A DNA stretch of 64,000 nt from Christensenella sp. UBA7862 (GTDB taxonomy: Bacteria > Bacillota > Clostridia > Christensenellales > UBA1242): positions 106,029 to 170,028 of the forward strand of contig DLSM01000012.1 in the NCBI GenBank assembly GCA_002500135.1, read 5' to 3'. The translations under genes were made by a program, and so were the position numbers. Under the pieces are notes generated by a model. That model was not told the origin of the DNA. It saw only the letters and a program-made list of their open reading frames with translations, and made no database searches. How positions within the stretch are numbered: position 1 is the stretch's first letter; each line of letters begins with the position of its first letter. Shown here piece by piece: positions 1-7,500 of the stretch.

Positions 1-192
1 CCCCCCTATTGTGGATAACTCTCCGCCATTTGGGTCAAAAGTCACGGTGTAAGAGGGTCTAGAATACCTTACAGACACCTGTCCAGATAGTCTTTGTTGG
101 GTTGCACCGAAGATAATAATAGACAAAAGAGCCATGACGAGTGTGTAATTTATGCACAACATTCCAACTCGCATTTTGTCCCAAAATCTCAT
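1..192 (-). CDS. InlB-repeat cell-surface protein, N-terminal part
   Basis: The gene runs off the left edge of the window, so only about 64 N-terminal codons are present. They encode a short basic start (MRFWDKMR), one hydrophobic segment (about residues 10-29) and the beginning of a Listeria-Bacteroides (InlB B-type) repeat with a YTVTFDPNGG motif. It is a close paralogue of the protein at 59190-61283, which has the same N-terminus, anchor and first repeat. The family is surface exposed with one N-terminal signal or anchor segment. The ATG at 192 is chosen because it matches the start of the paralogue. Function beyond surface exposure is unknown. Confidence 0.8.
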   Translation of the reverse strand, partial: MRFWDKMRVGMLCINYTLVMALLSIIIFGATQQRLSGQVSVRYSRPSYTVTFDPNGGELSTIGG

Positions 193-307
193 TTCTGTAT
201 CCCCTTATATAATTTCTTCAAAAGTCTAAATTATATTTGAAAAATTGTCAAGTCTTTTCGACAACTTTCGATAATCGCCTTAATTTTTATTTTTTCTTTT
301 TTCTTTC

Positions 308-1654
308 TTATTTTAACATTTGTACTTCTTCGTCCATTAGGCAATAGTCAATTTCACTGACTGTTGTTGCAAGTTGTTCAGCGTAAAAGTTTGCAAGATT
401 TTCATCTTCGCACTCCACCATAACTCTTACTTTTGGTTCCGTTCCACTTGGACGGACGAGCAATCTTCCCTTGTCGCCCAATGCTTCTGTCAAGTATTCA
501 ATTTGCATTTTCAAGTTTTCATTTTGCATAACTCGTTCTTTATCTCGAACAAGGCAATCTATGTTTCGTTGTGGGTAAAGTTTTACTTGTGATAATTCAC
601 TAAGTTTCTTATGTTCTTTTTTCATCATTTCACAAAGTTTTATTGCGGTCAAAATTCCGTCACCAGTTGACGCCAAATCTCTAAATATTATATGTCCCAC
701 TTTCTCGCCACCAAAGTTAAGTCCGTTTTGCTCAATCATTTCTATAACATATTTATCTCCAATGTCCGACCGCAAAAGGTCTATGCCCAGTGACTTCAAT
801 TCTTCCTCAAGCCCTTTGTTTGTTTGCTTTGTTCCGACCAATGTGTCGTATATCAACTTGCCCTCAGATTTTAGATATTTTGCAAGCATATATATCATCA
901 TATCGCCGTCTATCACATTACCCTTTTCATCACAAGCGATTATTCGGTCGGCGTCACCGTCAAGCGCTATTCCCATATCCGCGCCCGACCTGACGGTCGC
1001 CTCGCAAACGCTCTCGGGATGCAATGCTCCACAGCCAACATTTATGTTTTTGCCATCTGACGTGCAATGGATTTCCACTACCTCTGCCCCAAGCCTGCGA
1101 AGAACATTCGGGGCAATTTTATACGCCGCCCCGTTGCTTGCGTCAACGACAACTTTAAGCCCACGAAGTTTGGTGTCGGAACACTTTACAAGATAGTCCT
1201 CATACTTTTTCACGACATCTTCGCTTTGCAAAAAACGCCCCACGCTAAACCCGTCAAGTTTTGTGTATTTTTGAAATTCGTTTTCAATTTTTTCCTCTTG
1301 CTCGTCGGAAAGTTTTATGCCGTTGTAGTCAAAAATTTTAATTCCGTTGTATTCTGGTGGGTTGTGTGAGGCACTTACAACAACGCCAAAATCTGCCCGC
1401 AGTTTTTTGGTTAAGTAAGAAATTCCAGGTGTGGTGCAAATGCCAACGTCAACAATTTTTGCCCCCGCCTCCATTGCTCCAAGTGAAAAAGCAGAGGTGA
1501 TAAGGTCACGGGTCGCCCTTGTGTCCCCGCCCAAAACTATCCTTGCTCCAAGCCTGCTTGCCCCCAAAGCGTTGCCGCAACGTCTTGCAATGTCAACATT
1601 TAAAAAATCGTCAAACACACCTCTTATGCCGTCCGTTCCAAAATATTTACCCAT
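308..1654 (-). CDS. glmM: Phosphoglucosamine mutase
   Basis: GlmM interconverts glucosamine-6-phosphate and glucosamine-1-phosphate, the step that feeds UDP-GlcNAc and peptidoglycan synthesis in the cytoplasm. The 448-aa protein is full length and starts MGKYFGTDGIRG, typical of the family. The active-site phosphoserine loop is SASHNP (Ser96), the Mg-binding loop is DGDAD (residues 232-236), and the C-terminal phosphate-binding motif RPSGTEPKVRV is present. The gene stands alone, with about 115 nt to the surface-protein start on one side and a divergent promoter region on the other. Confidence 0.97.
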   Translation of the reverse strand: MGKYFGTDGIRGVFDDFLNVDIARRCGNALGASRLGARIVLGGDTRATRDLITSAFSLGAMEAGAKIVDVGICTTPGISYLTKKLRADFGVVVSASHNPPEYNGIKIFDYNGIKLSDEQEEKIENEFQKYTKLDGFSVGRFLQSEDVVKKYEDYLVKCSDTKLRGLKVVVDASNGAAYKIAPNVLRRLGAEVVEIHCTSDGKNINVGCGALHPESVCEATVRSGADMGIALDGDADRIIACDEKGNVIDGDMMIYMLAKYLKSEGKLIYDTLVGTKQTNKGLEEELKSLGIDLLRSDIGDKYVIEMIEQNGLNFGGEKVGHIIFRDLASTGDGILTAIKLCEMMKKEHKKLSELSQVKLYPQRNIDCLVRDKERVMQNENLKMQIEYLTEALGDKGRLLVRPSGTEPKVRVMVECEDENLANFYAEQLATTVSEIDYCLMDEEVQMLK

Positions 1655-1854
1655 ATTTTCAACCTTTCATGCTTTAAATTATTTTGTAATCTCATTTAAC
1701 ACGGTTATATCTTTATTAGATTTTAGTTAAAATGTGATTTTGATTGATTATATCATATATCTAATCAAAAAAAATGTTTCGATAGAGTATTTTATGAAAA
1801 AATTACACAAATGTTTAAGAGAAAAAATAATTAAACAAAAAATTATTCAAATAG

Positions 1855-1883
1855 TTTACACGTAATGATTTTTATAGTATAAT
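1855..1883 (+). promoter_or_regulatory. Sigma-A-type promoter giving a probable leaderless mRNA
   Basis: TTTACA at 1855-1860, a 17-nt spacer and TATAAT at 1878-1883. The ATG of the following gene is at 1890, only 6 nt after the -10 box, so transcription should begin at or next to the start codon. No Shine-Dalgarno can fit in the message. Confidence 0.7.
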
Positions 1884-1889
1884 AATTGT

Positions 1890-2372
1890 ATGGAAAAGTT
1901 ATATAAAAAACAAAAAATAGTATTCTTTTTTGCTCTGTTTTTGAGCATTGGCTTTGTGGCAAGTATCCCAGCAATTATTTTTGGTGCTTCAAAAGGCATG
2001 ACTTTTCTTTTAGTCATCGGCATAATATTTGCAGTTCTTGGGTTTTACGGCTCACCAATGCTATGGGTGCAATTTGGAGCGTTAAATCAGGCAAAGCGAA
2101 TTGTATATGCAGTTGACGAAGAGAAAATTTATTCCGTTGAGGACATTGCAAACCAACTTCAACTGCCCGTTGGCGAAGTGAAATCTCAACTGATAACGGC
2201 AATCAACAAAAACTACATTGAAGGGTTTTTGTTTGATGGCGAAAAGTTGACAGCAAACAAAAATAAATCTGCAATCAAAATGCTCACTCGTTGCGAGAAC
2301 TGCGGTGCTCCGCTTAAGAAAACTCATGACGGTAAGTATTGCCCATATTGCCATTCATTGTTTGAAAAGTAA
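1890..2372 (+). CDS. Membrane protein with winged-helix-like region and C-terminal zinc ribbon
   Basis: The 160-aa product has two hydrophobic segments (about residues 10-30 and 35-58). A soluble stretch (about 73-125) follows, reading like a small winged helix (YSVEDIANQLQLPVGEVK). The C-terminal zinc ribbon has two Cys pairs, CENC and CPYC. The order suggests a membrane-tethered nucleic-acid or protein-binding module, but I do not recognise a named family. The start is fixed by the promoter immediately upstream. It is a single-gene unit with its own terminator. Confidence 0.7.
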   Translation: MEKLYKKQKIVFFFALFLSIGFVASIPAIIFGASKGMTFLLVIGIIFAVLGFYGSPMLWVQFGALNQAKRIVYAVDEEKIYSVEDIANQLQLPVGEVKSQLITAINKNYIEGFLFDGEKLTANKNKSAIKMLTRCENCGAPLKKTHDGKYCPYCHSLFEK

Positions 2373-2385
2373 ATATAACACAAAA

Positions 2386-2416
2386 CCTTGTTACTAAAAA
2401 GCAACAAGGTTTTTTT
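2386..2416 (+). terminator. Rho-independent terminator
   Basis: Stem CCTTGTT (2386-2392) pairs with AACAAGG (2403-2409) and is followed by a run of T. It ends the gene at 1890-2372. Confidence 0.85.
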
Positions 2417-2495
2417 ATTGTTTATTGAATAATTGTAAGCATAAATACAATTATGCCTTAATAAATTAAAGCATTTTTATCCCCGATACAGAGTT

Positions 2496-2735
2496 TTATG
2501 CTCTTGCAAAGACTGAACTGTTTTGTGCAAGATAGGTTGAAAGGTCATTTAGGGTTTGGAAAGATGAAAGTTCATAATCTGGGATATTGCACTCAAAAGT
2601 ATCCTCTAGGGTGCAGATAAGTGACATCAAGCCAAATGAGTCAATGCCAATGTCGCCAACAAGGCTGGTGTTTTCATTCAAGTTGTCTGCTGGCACGCCA
2701 ACATAATCACTGATAATTTGTTTAAGTTCGTTCAT
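2496..2735 (-). CDS. Acyl/peptidyl carrier protein
   Basis: A 79-aa phosphopantetheine carrier. The motif GIDSFGLMSL contains the Ser33 that would receive the prosthetic arm. It follows the adenylating enzyme at 2751-4478 by 15 nt and the condensation-like protein at 4475-5833, so it is probably the dedicated carrier for an acyl or aminoacyl group activated by that enzyme. It lies away from any visible fatty-acid synthesis genes, which argues against it being the housekeeping AcpP. AGGAG lies upstream of the ATG. Confidence 0.88.
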   Translation of the reverse strand: MNELKQIISDYVGVPADNLNENTSLVGDIGIDSFGLMSLICTLEDTFECNIPDYELSSFQTLNDLSTYLAQNSSVFARA

Positions 2736-2750
2736 TTTTTATCTCCTTTG

Positions 2751-4478
2751 TTAAATTACAAGTCCGCCAGTTTTCTTGTGTCTTGCAAGGGCTGGTTTAC
2801 GCATAATTTTCTTTGAAGCGTTGCGTTCAAAGTCTTCGTCCAAAACATCAATGTAAGATATTCTCTTGTATGGGGCAAGTGTTTGGTTAAGTTTTCTGAA
2901 ATCTGCAATAATTTCCTCATCTGACTTCTTTTCGTCACCCAAAAAGATTTCTGCACAGATAAGTCGTTTTTTCTCACCTTTAATTTCGCAATCTTCTTCA
3001 AAGACCATTGTGTCTTTTACATATCTGATGTTTGTGACAATGGCTTGTTCAAGTTCTTCTGGATAGACGTTTTTGCCGCTGTCTAAGACAATAAGGTTTT
3101 TCTTTCTGCCTGCCAAAAAGAGTTCGCCTTTTTCGTTTTGTCTTGCAAGGTCGCCTGTGTGGAAGAAGCCTTCTTCGTCAAACACTTGCTTTGTTGCTTC
3201 TTCGTCTTTATAATAGCCTTTTGAAACGCTTGGCCCCTTTACGCAAAGTTCGCCAATCCCCTCTTCGTCTGGTTCAAAAATTTTGACTTCAAGTCTTGGG
3301 CAAACTTTTCCGATTGAAGCACAGTCGCCCAAGGTGTCTGCATTCATAGAAACAAGTGGACCACATTCCGTAATTCCAAAGCCGTTTATGATATACACGC
3401 CAAGGTCTCTCATGCCCGACACCACTTCTGGGTCAAGTGGAGCGCCGCCACAAACAATTTGTTGCAAGTTGCCACCAAATGGAGCAAACAAATCTTTAAA
3501 TAATTTGTGTGTAACGTCAATGCCAAGTTTGTTAAGCATTTTGCAAAGTTTAATTCCCTTTTTAAGTTTTTCTTCTTTGCCTTGCTTCTTTGCTTCTTGC
3601 CAAATGGTTTTGTAGAAAGCGTTTGCAATCATTGGAACAACTGTTATGATATATGGTTTAAAGACTTTCATGTTAAGCATCATATCTTTCATGCTGCCAT
3701 TTATGTATGTAAGTCTGCCCGCTGCAACACGTGGCATAATGTGCGTATAAATTTCTGTTGCATGGTGCATTGGGAGAATGGACATTGAAGTGTTATTCTT
3801 TTTTGACCCACGAATGACATCAAGACAGTTGGACATATTTGTTGCAAGGTTTCTGCCGGTGAGCATAACTGCTTTGTTTGCCCCAGTTGTGCCAGAAGTA
3901 AAGATAATTTCTGCAACTGCGTCAAGGTCTGGCTGCATTGCTCTATATTTTCCTGCATTTTCCTTTTTCTTGCCCAATTTTTGAATTTCATCAAATGTTT
4001 TGAGGTCATCGACTTTTTTGTCGATTGTAATTATTGTTTTAATTCTCTTGCATTTTTCTGCAACTGCTTTGATTTTTGGAACAAGATATGCTGAACAAAT
4101 AACTGCATCTGCGTCACATTTTTTGAGCAATGTTTCAAGAAGTTCCTCTTTTGCGTCTTTATCTATTGGGCTTATAACTCCCGCTCCGCCAACGATTGTC
4201 ACATCTGTAACAAAATATTTATAGGAATTTTCGGCAAGGAGTGCAATATGTTTGCCTTGAAGTCCCATTGCAATAAGTCCGTCACCAAAACTCTCAACAT
4301 CTTCAAGAAGCCCTTGTGCTGTGTGATAGACAATTTTTCTGTGACTATCTAGTTCTGCCAAAACTTGTGTGTCTGGAGCAAGTCTTGCAATTCTTTCAAA
4401 CACTTCTTTTGTGCTTTTGTAGTCACCTTCTTTCAAAAAGGTTTTCTTCAGCATTTCCGTTTCTTTATAATATTTCAT
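2751..4478 (-). CDS. AMP-binding adenylate-forming enzyme (acyl-CoA synthetase/NRPS A-domain family)
   Basis: A 575-aa ANL-superfamily enzyme. It has the P-loop-like TSGTTGANK (about residues 195-202), the GFGITECGP motif, the hinge-region TGDLAR and GRKKNLIV motifs, and a C-terminal lid with a KIMRK lysine region. Such enzymes activate a carboxylate with ATP and pass it to CoA or a carrier thiol. The adjacent carrier protein and the ATGA overlap (4475-4478) with the condensation-like gene suggest loading of the carrier. The substrate cannot be read from the sequence. Confidence 0.9.
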   Translation of the reverse strand: MKYYKETEMLKKTFLKEGDYKSTKEVFERIARLAPDTQVLAELDSHRKIVYHTAQGLLEDVESFGDGLIAMGLQGKHIALLAENSYKYFVTDVTIVGGAGVISPIDKDAKEELLETLLKKCDADAVICSAYLVPKIKAVAEKCKRIKTIITIDKKVDDLKTFDEIQKLGKKKENAGKYRAMQPDLDAVAEIIFTSGTTGANKAVMLTGRNLATNMSNCLDVIRGSKKNNTSMSILPMHHATEIYTHIMPRVAAGRLTYINGSMKDMMLNMKVFKPYIITVVPMIANAFYKTIWQEAKKQGKEEKLKKGIKLCKMLNKLGIDVTHKLFKDLFAPFGGNLQQIVCGGAPLDPEVVSGMRDLGVYIINGFGITECGPLVSMNADTLGDCASIGKVCPRLEVKIFEPDEEGIGELCVKGPSVSKGYYKDEEATKQVFDEEGFFHTGDLARQNEKGELFLAGRKKNLIVLDSGKNVYPEELEQAIVTNIRYVKDTMVFEEDCEIKGEKKRLICAEIFLGDEKKSDEEIIADFRKLNQTLAPYKRISYIDVLDEDFERNASKKIMRKPALARHKKTGGLVI

Positions 4479-5833
4479 TTATTTTCTCCTTCTACGTTTA
4501 TTTCTTTTAGATATGGATCAGATGTCCCAAGCATAATGTCAACAATCTTTTCAAACGCTGCATGGAATCTATCAATGTCTTCCCCGCATACAAGTTTTTT
4601 CTGTGCGTCATAAATAAATTGCATTTCATGAGTGTTCACGTCAAACAGCACGGCATAATAACATGGAAGTGCGCATTTGTTGTTGCTATAAATTTGAAAA
4701 GACACGCCCTCTGGCTTCATAATTGGAACAAAGGAAAATGTGAGTGCATAATATGTGCGAAGATTTGAACTCTTCCAAATTTTATGTGTTAGCATTTGGA
4801 AAGCGAAATCTGAAAAGCCAAGGTGTCTGTAAAATAGCATTTGATTTTTGCAGAATGTGTCAATACTTTCAGACAATTTTGCTTCTAGGTCCATTGTGAC
4901 ATAGCAGCCAAGGCTTTGAGTTTTTGTTCCCGAAACGCTTCTTTCAAGTGCAGTGCCACGGCAGTTTGAAAGTTCAAGTTGAAGTTGATTTTTAATATTG
5001 TTGTTAAGTTTTGATTGAGTGAGTGACACGGCATAAAACAAGAAGTTTGCTGGGGTGATTTTATGCTGGACGCAATAGTCAACAATTTTGGAAGATTTTT
5101 CCTTATCCATTGGCTTCATATAACTTTCTGTTTGATTGTTAATAAGAAACATTTTCATGGAACGCTTGTTAAAGTTCTTCTTTGCGATTTTGCTGTGTAG
5201 CCCATGAACGCCAGCGTAATATGGTTCTTCCCTAGCCCTCATATACTCGTTGAAGAAGTCAAAATTTCTTTGTTTAATTTTTTCATTGTGTTTAACTTGC
5301 AAATCTTTCTTTATAACTTCTTCAAATTTTGGAATTGGCTTTGGAAGAGGTTTATCATTTTTCAAAGCGTCATAAACTTCAAACAGGTCTTTGTAGAAGA
5401 TGTTAAGCCCATAGAGGTCTGCAATCAAGTGGCAAATTTTCACAAAAATCATAAGTTTGTTGTCATAAGTTTTGCAAAGATAAAATTCCACCACTTTGCC
5501 ATGTTTATATCTAATCGCCTTTTTCTTTCTGTCTGCGATAAATTTGTCTTGTTCTTCTTTTGTTGCAAATTCGATGTATGGAATGACTGGGCAGGTTGCT
5601 TCGTCATCAAAATATTGCATAAGTTTTCGTCTTTTTACAAACTTAATATGCATGCTATCATTTCGCATGAAGGCAAGAGAAATTGCTTGTCGCATAAGGT
5701 CAATGTCCAACATTTCATCACTCGTTGCAGAAGACAAAATGTTTATCACCCTTTTGTCCAGTGAAAACAGGAGTTGCATTTTCACCACTTCTTGCGAAGG
5801 GTTAAGCTCATAATACACCCGATTTTTTTTCAT
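4475..5833 (-). CDS. Stand-alone condensation/acyltransferase-like protein
   Basis: A 452-aa protein with a CAT/condensation-type active-site motif CHLIADLYG at about residues 134-142. It matches the HHxxxDG consensus except that the first His is Cys; the catalytic His135 and structural Asp139 are kept. It is first in a tight three-gene operon with an adenylating enzyme (4-nt overlap) and a carrier. Members of this fold join acyl or aminoacyl groups from a carrier to an amine or hydroxyl acceptor. No thioesterase or export gene adjoins it. Assignment rests on the motif and context. Confidence 0.65.
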   Translation of the reverse strand: MKKNRVYYELNPSQEVVKMQLLFSLDKRVINILSSATSDEMLDIDLMRQAISLAFMRNDSMHIKFVKRRKLMQYFDDEATCPVIPYIEFATKEEQDKFIADRKKKAIRYKHGKVVEFYLCKTYDNKLMIFVKICHLIADLYGLNIFYKDLFEVYDALKNDKPLPKPIPKFEEVIKKDLQVKHNEKIKQRNFDFFNEYMRAREEPYYAGVHGLHSKIAKKNFNKRSMKMFLINNQTESYMKPMDKEKSSKIVDYCVQHKITPANFLFYAVSLTQSKLNNNIKNQLQLELSNCRGTALERSVSGTKTQSLGCYVTMDLEAKLSESIDTFCKNQMLFYRHLGFSDFAFQMLTHKIWKSSNLRTYYALTFSFVPIMKPEGVSFQIYSNNKCALPCYYAVLFDVNTHEMQFIYDAQKKLVCGEDIDRFHAAFEKIVDIMLGTSDPYLKEINVEGENK

Positions 5834-5963
5834 TTGCTTTTTTCTCCTTTTATGTCGAAGATTGTCGAGTTTTATCTACGACAAAATAATAGCATAAATT
5901 GTTTATATGTAAAAGCAATTTTTAAAAATTAAACTCCCGAGTTCATTCCACCAAAATAGAGTG

Positions 5964-5992
5964 TTTTCTCGCTCTCTCGCTCAGCGAGAATT
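5964..5992 (+). promoter_or_regulatory. Inverted-repeat operator of an HTH-membrane regulator
   Basis: TTTTCTC (5964-5970) and GAGAATT (5986-5992) form an inverted repeat separated by 15 nt; the inner bases extend it to TTCTCGCT/AGCGAGAA. A matching element precedes the paralogous gene at 27215. In both places the repeat ends 24 nt before the -35 box, so it is probably an autoregulatory site. Confidence 0.5.
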
Positions 5993-6016
5993 TGGGCGAA
6001 AAATGTTAAATTTTTG

Positions 6017-6045
6017 TTGAAATTGGAAGAAATTTAGTGTATAAT
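6017..6045 (+). promoter_or_regulatory. Sigma-A-type promoter giving a probable leaderless mRNA
   Basis: TTGAAA at 6017-6022, a 17-nt spacer and TATAAT at 6040-6045. The ATG at 6052 begins 6 nt after the -10 box. A possible GTG at 6037 lies inside the -10 region and so is not a credible start. Confidence 0.7.
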
Positions 6046-6051
6046 GCAAAT

Positions 6052-6672
6052 ATGGAAGACATAAAAGAGGTAATTTCGCAAAATATTGCGACAATCCGCA
6101 AGAAAAGAAAACTTACACAAGTGGAACTGTCAGAAAAATTAAATTATTCTGACAAGGCAATCTCCCGCTGGGAAAAGGGTGAGTCTTTACCCGACATTGA
6201 AACGCTGCATAAGTTAAGCGAAATATTGGAAGTTCCCGTTGCATCTTTCTTTGAAGAAAATGCTTTTGTAGAGCAAGAAATTCCAAAGAAAAACGCTAAC
6301 CTTCCAAACAAAATTATGGTTGCAGTTTTGTCTTGCCTTGTTGTGTGGATTGTGGCAACAATTTTGTATGTTTACATCTACACCTATTCAAACATAAAAT
6401 ATTGGCAAGCGTTTATTTGGGCAATTCCTGTGATGACAATTTTGCTTCGCTATTACAACAAAATTTGGGGCTGGGCAAAGTTATCGATATATCTTCACAG
6501 TGTCACCTTGTGGTCACTTGTTGCAGCAATATATTGTCAGTTTTTAAGTTATAACATTTGGATAATGTTCCTTTTGGGGGCGCTACTTCAAGTTATCATT
6601 GTTCTAAATCACTTCATTAAACCAATTAAATCTGACTCCAAATGGTTTGGCATTTTCAATATTAAAAAATAG
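6052..6672 (+). CDS. XRE-family HTH regulator with membrane-spanning C-terminus
   Basis: The 206-aa protein has an N-terminal Cro/CI-type HTH (about residues 5-60, with RKLTQVELSEKLNYSDKAISRWEKG). After a short linker come about four hydrophobic segments. It is a paralogue of the protein at 27215-27808, which has the same order of parts. The arrangement suggests that membrane state or a partner protein controls a DNA-binding head. The start at 6052 is set by the promoter. It is followed by its own terminator and then the DUF308 gene. Confidence 0.85.
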   Translation: MEDIKEVISQNIATIRKKRKLTQVELSEKLNYSDKAISRWEKGESLPDIETLHKLSEILEVPVASFFEENAFVEQEIPKKNANLPNKIMVAVLSCLVVWIVATILYVYIYTYSNIKYWQAFIWAIPVMTILLRYYNKIWGWAKLSIYLHSVTLWSLVAAIYCQFLSYNIWIMFLLGALLQVIIVLNHFIKPIKSDSKWFGIFNIKK

Positions 6673-6730
6673 ACAAATTCTAATTATACACTTTCAAAAT
6701 TTTGTCGAACAAAATTACAAAAACAAACCT

Positions 6731-6774
6731 AAAAAGGTTTAACACTTTTCGTTTTTTATGTTAAACTTTTTTTA
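6731..6774 (+). terminator. Rho-independent terminator
   Basis: An AGGTTTAACA-type arm near 6735-6744 pairs with TGTTAAAC near 6759-6766, followed by a T run. It separates the HTH gene from the DUF308 gene. Confidence 0.75.
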
Positions 6775-6796
6775 TTAGAAAATAAAAGGAGATGTT

Positions 6797-7378
6797 ATGA
6801 AAGAATTTTTTAAGAAACTAAAATGGGACAGCATAATCGTGTCACTGCTCACAATTGCCATTGGTGTGTTGTGCATTGTTATGCCAAGCGAAGCGGGAGA
6901 TGTTCTTCTAATTGTCTTTGGTGCAATGCTCATTGCTATTGGTGCAACCTTATTTATCAGATTTTTCACCACAGAAAGGTTGTTTGCCAGCCACATTATG
7001 ATTATGGCAGTTGTTAGCATTGTGCTTGGCGTTATATGTCTTGTGCAAAGAAGTGCATTACAAAGCATTTTGACCATTCTTTTGGGACTTTACATTGTGG
7101 TCGATTCCCTATCTTCCATTGGTGACAGCATTTATCTTTGCAAAGCAAAAGTTTCAGGCTGGTTTATCCTATTCCTCTTGTCCCTTCTTTCTTGCGGACT
7201 TGGCGTTGTCGTTATGTTCTCAACATTTGACACAGTTATGATTTTCGCTGGTGTTTCACTTCTTATTGAAGGCGTCAAAAGATTTACTCTCACTCTCACA
7301 TTCAGCAACAAAATTCGCTCCGCTCGCAAACAATTTGAAAAGAGCATGCAAGATGTGATTGAAATTGAAGAAGAATAA
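6797..7378 (+). CDS. DUF308/HdeD-like integral membrane protein
   Basis: A 193-aa protein almost entirely composed of about six hydrophobic helices in the repeated pattern of the DUF308/HdeD family, with a charged C-terminal tail. Family members are small multi-pass membrane proteins, some linked to acid resistance in enterobacteria; the role here is unknown. A clear AAAGGAG precedes the ATG by 6 nt. The preceding HTH-membrane regulator may control it, but a terminator lies between them. Confidence 0.75.
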   Translation: MKEFFKKLKWDSIIVSLLTIAIGVLCIVMPSEAGDVLLIVFGAMLIAIGATLFIRFFTTERLFASHIMIMAVVSIVLGVICLVQRSALQSILTILLGLYIVVDSLSSIGDSIYLCKAKVSGWFILFLLSLLSCGLGVVVMFSTFDTVMIFAGVSLLIEGVKRFTLTLTFSNKIRSARKQFEKSMQDVIEIEEE

Positions 7379-7396
7379 GCCCTTTTAAAAGAACAG

Positions 7397-7427
7397 AAAG
7401 AGATGTCGTTTTGACACCTCTTTTTTA
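7397..7427 (+). terminator. Rho-independent terminator
   Basis: AAAGAGATGTC (7397-7407) pairs with GACACCTCTTT (7413-7423) with one mismatch, followed by T residues. It lies between convergent genes. Confidence 0.8.
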
Positions 7428-7500
7428 TTATTCTTTGTTTTTCCATCAATCTATTTGCTAAACATAAACATTCACTCAACATAAAACAATAAATCTACTA

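Noticed and set aside
762..1196. Long open frame on the strand opposite glmM
   Set aside because: A shadow of the conserved glmM gene, with no ribosome site and no plausible protein features.
2496..2735. Housekeeping fatty-acid acyl carrier protein
   Set aside because: It is not near any fab gene and is tightly grouped with an adenylating enzyme and a condensation-like protein.
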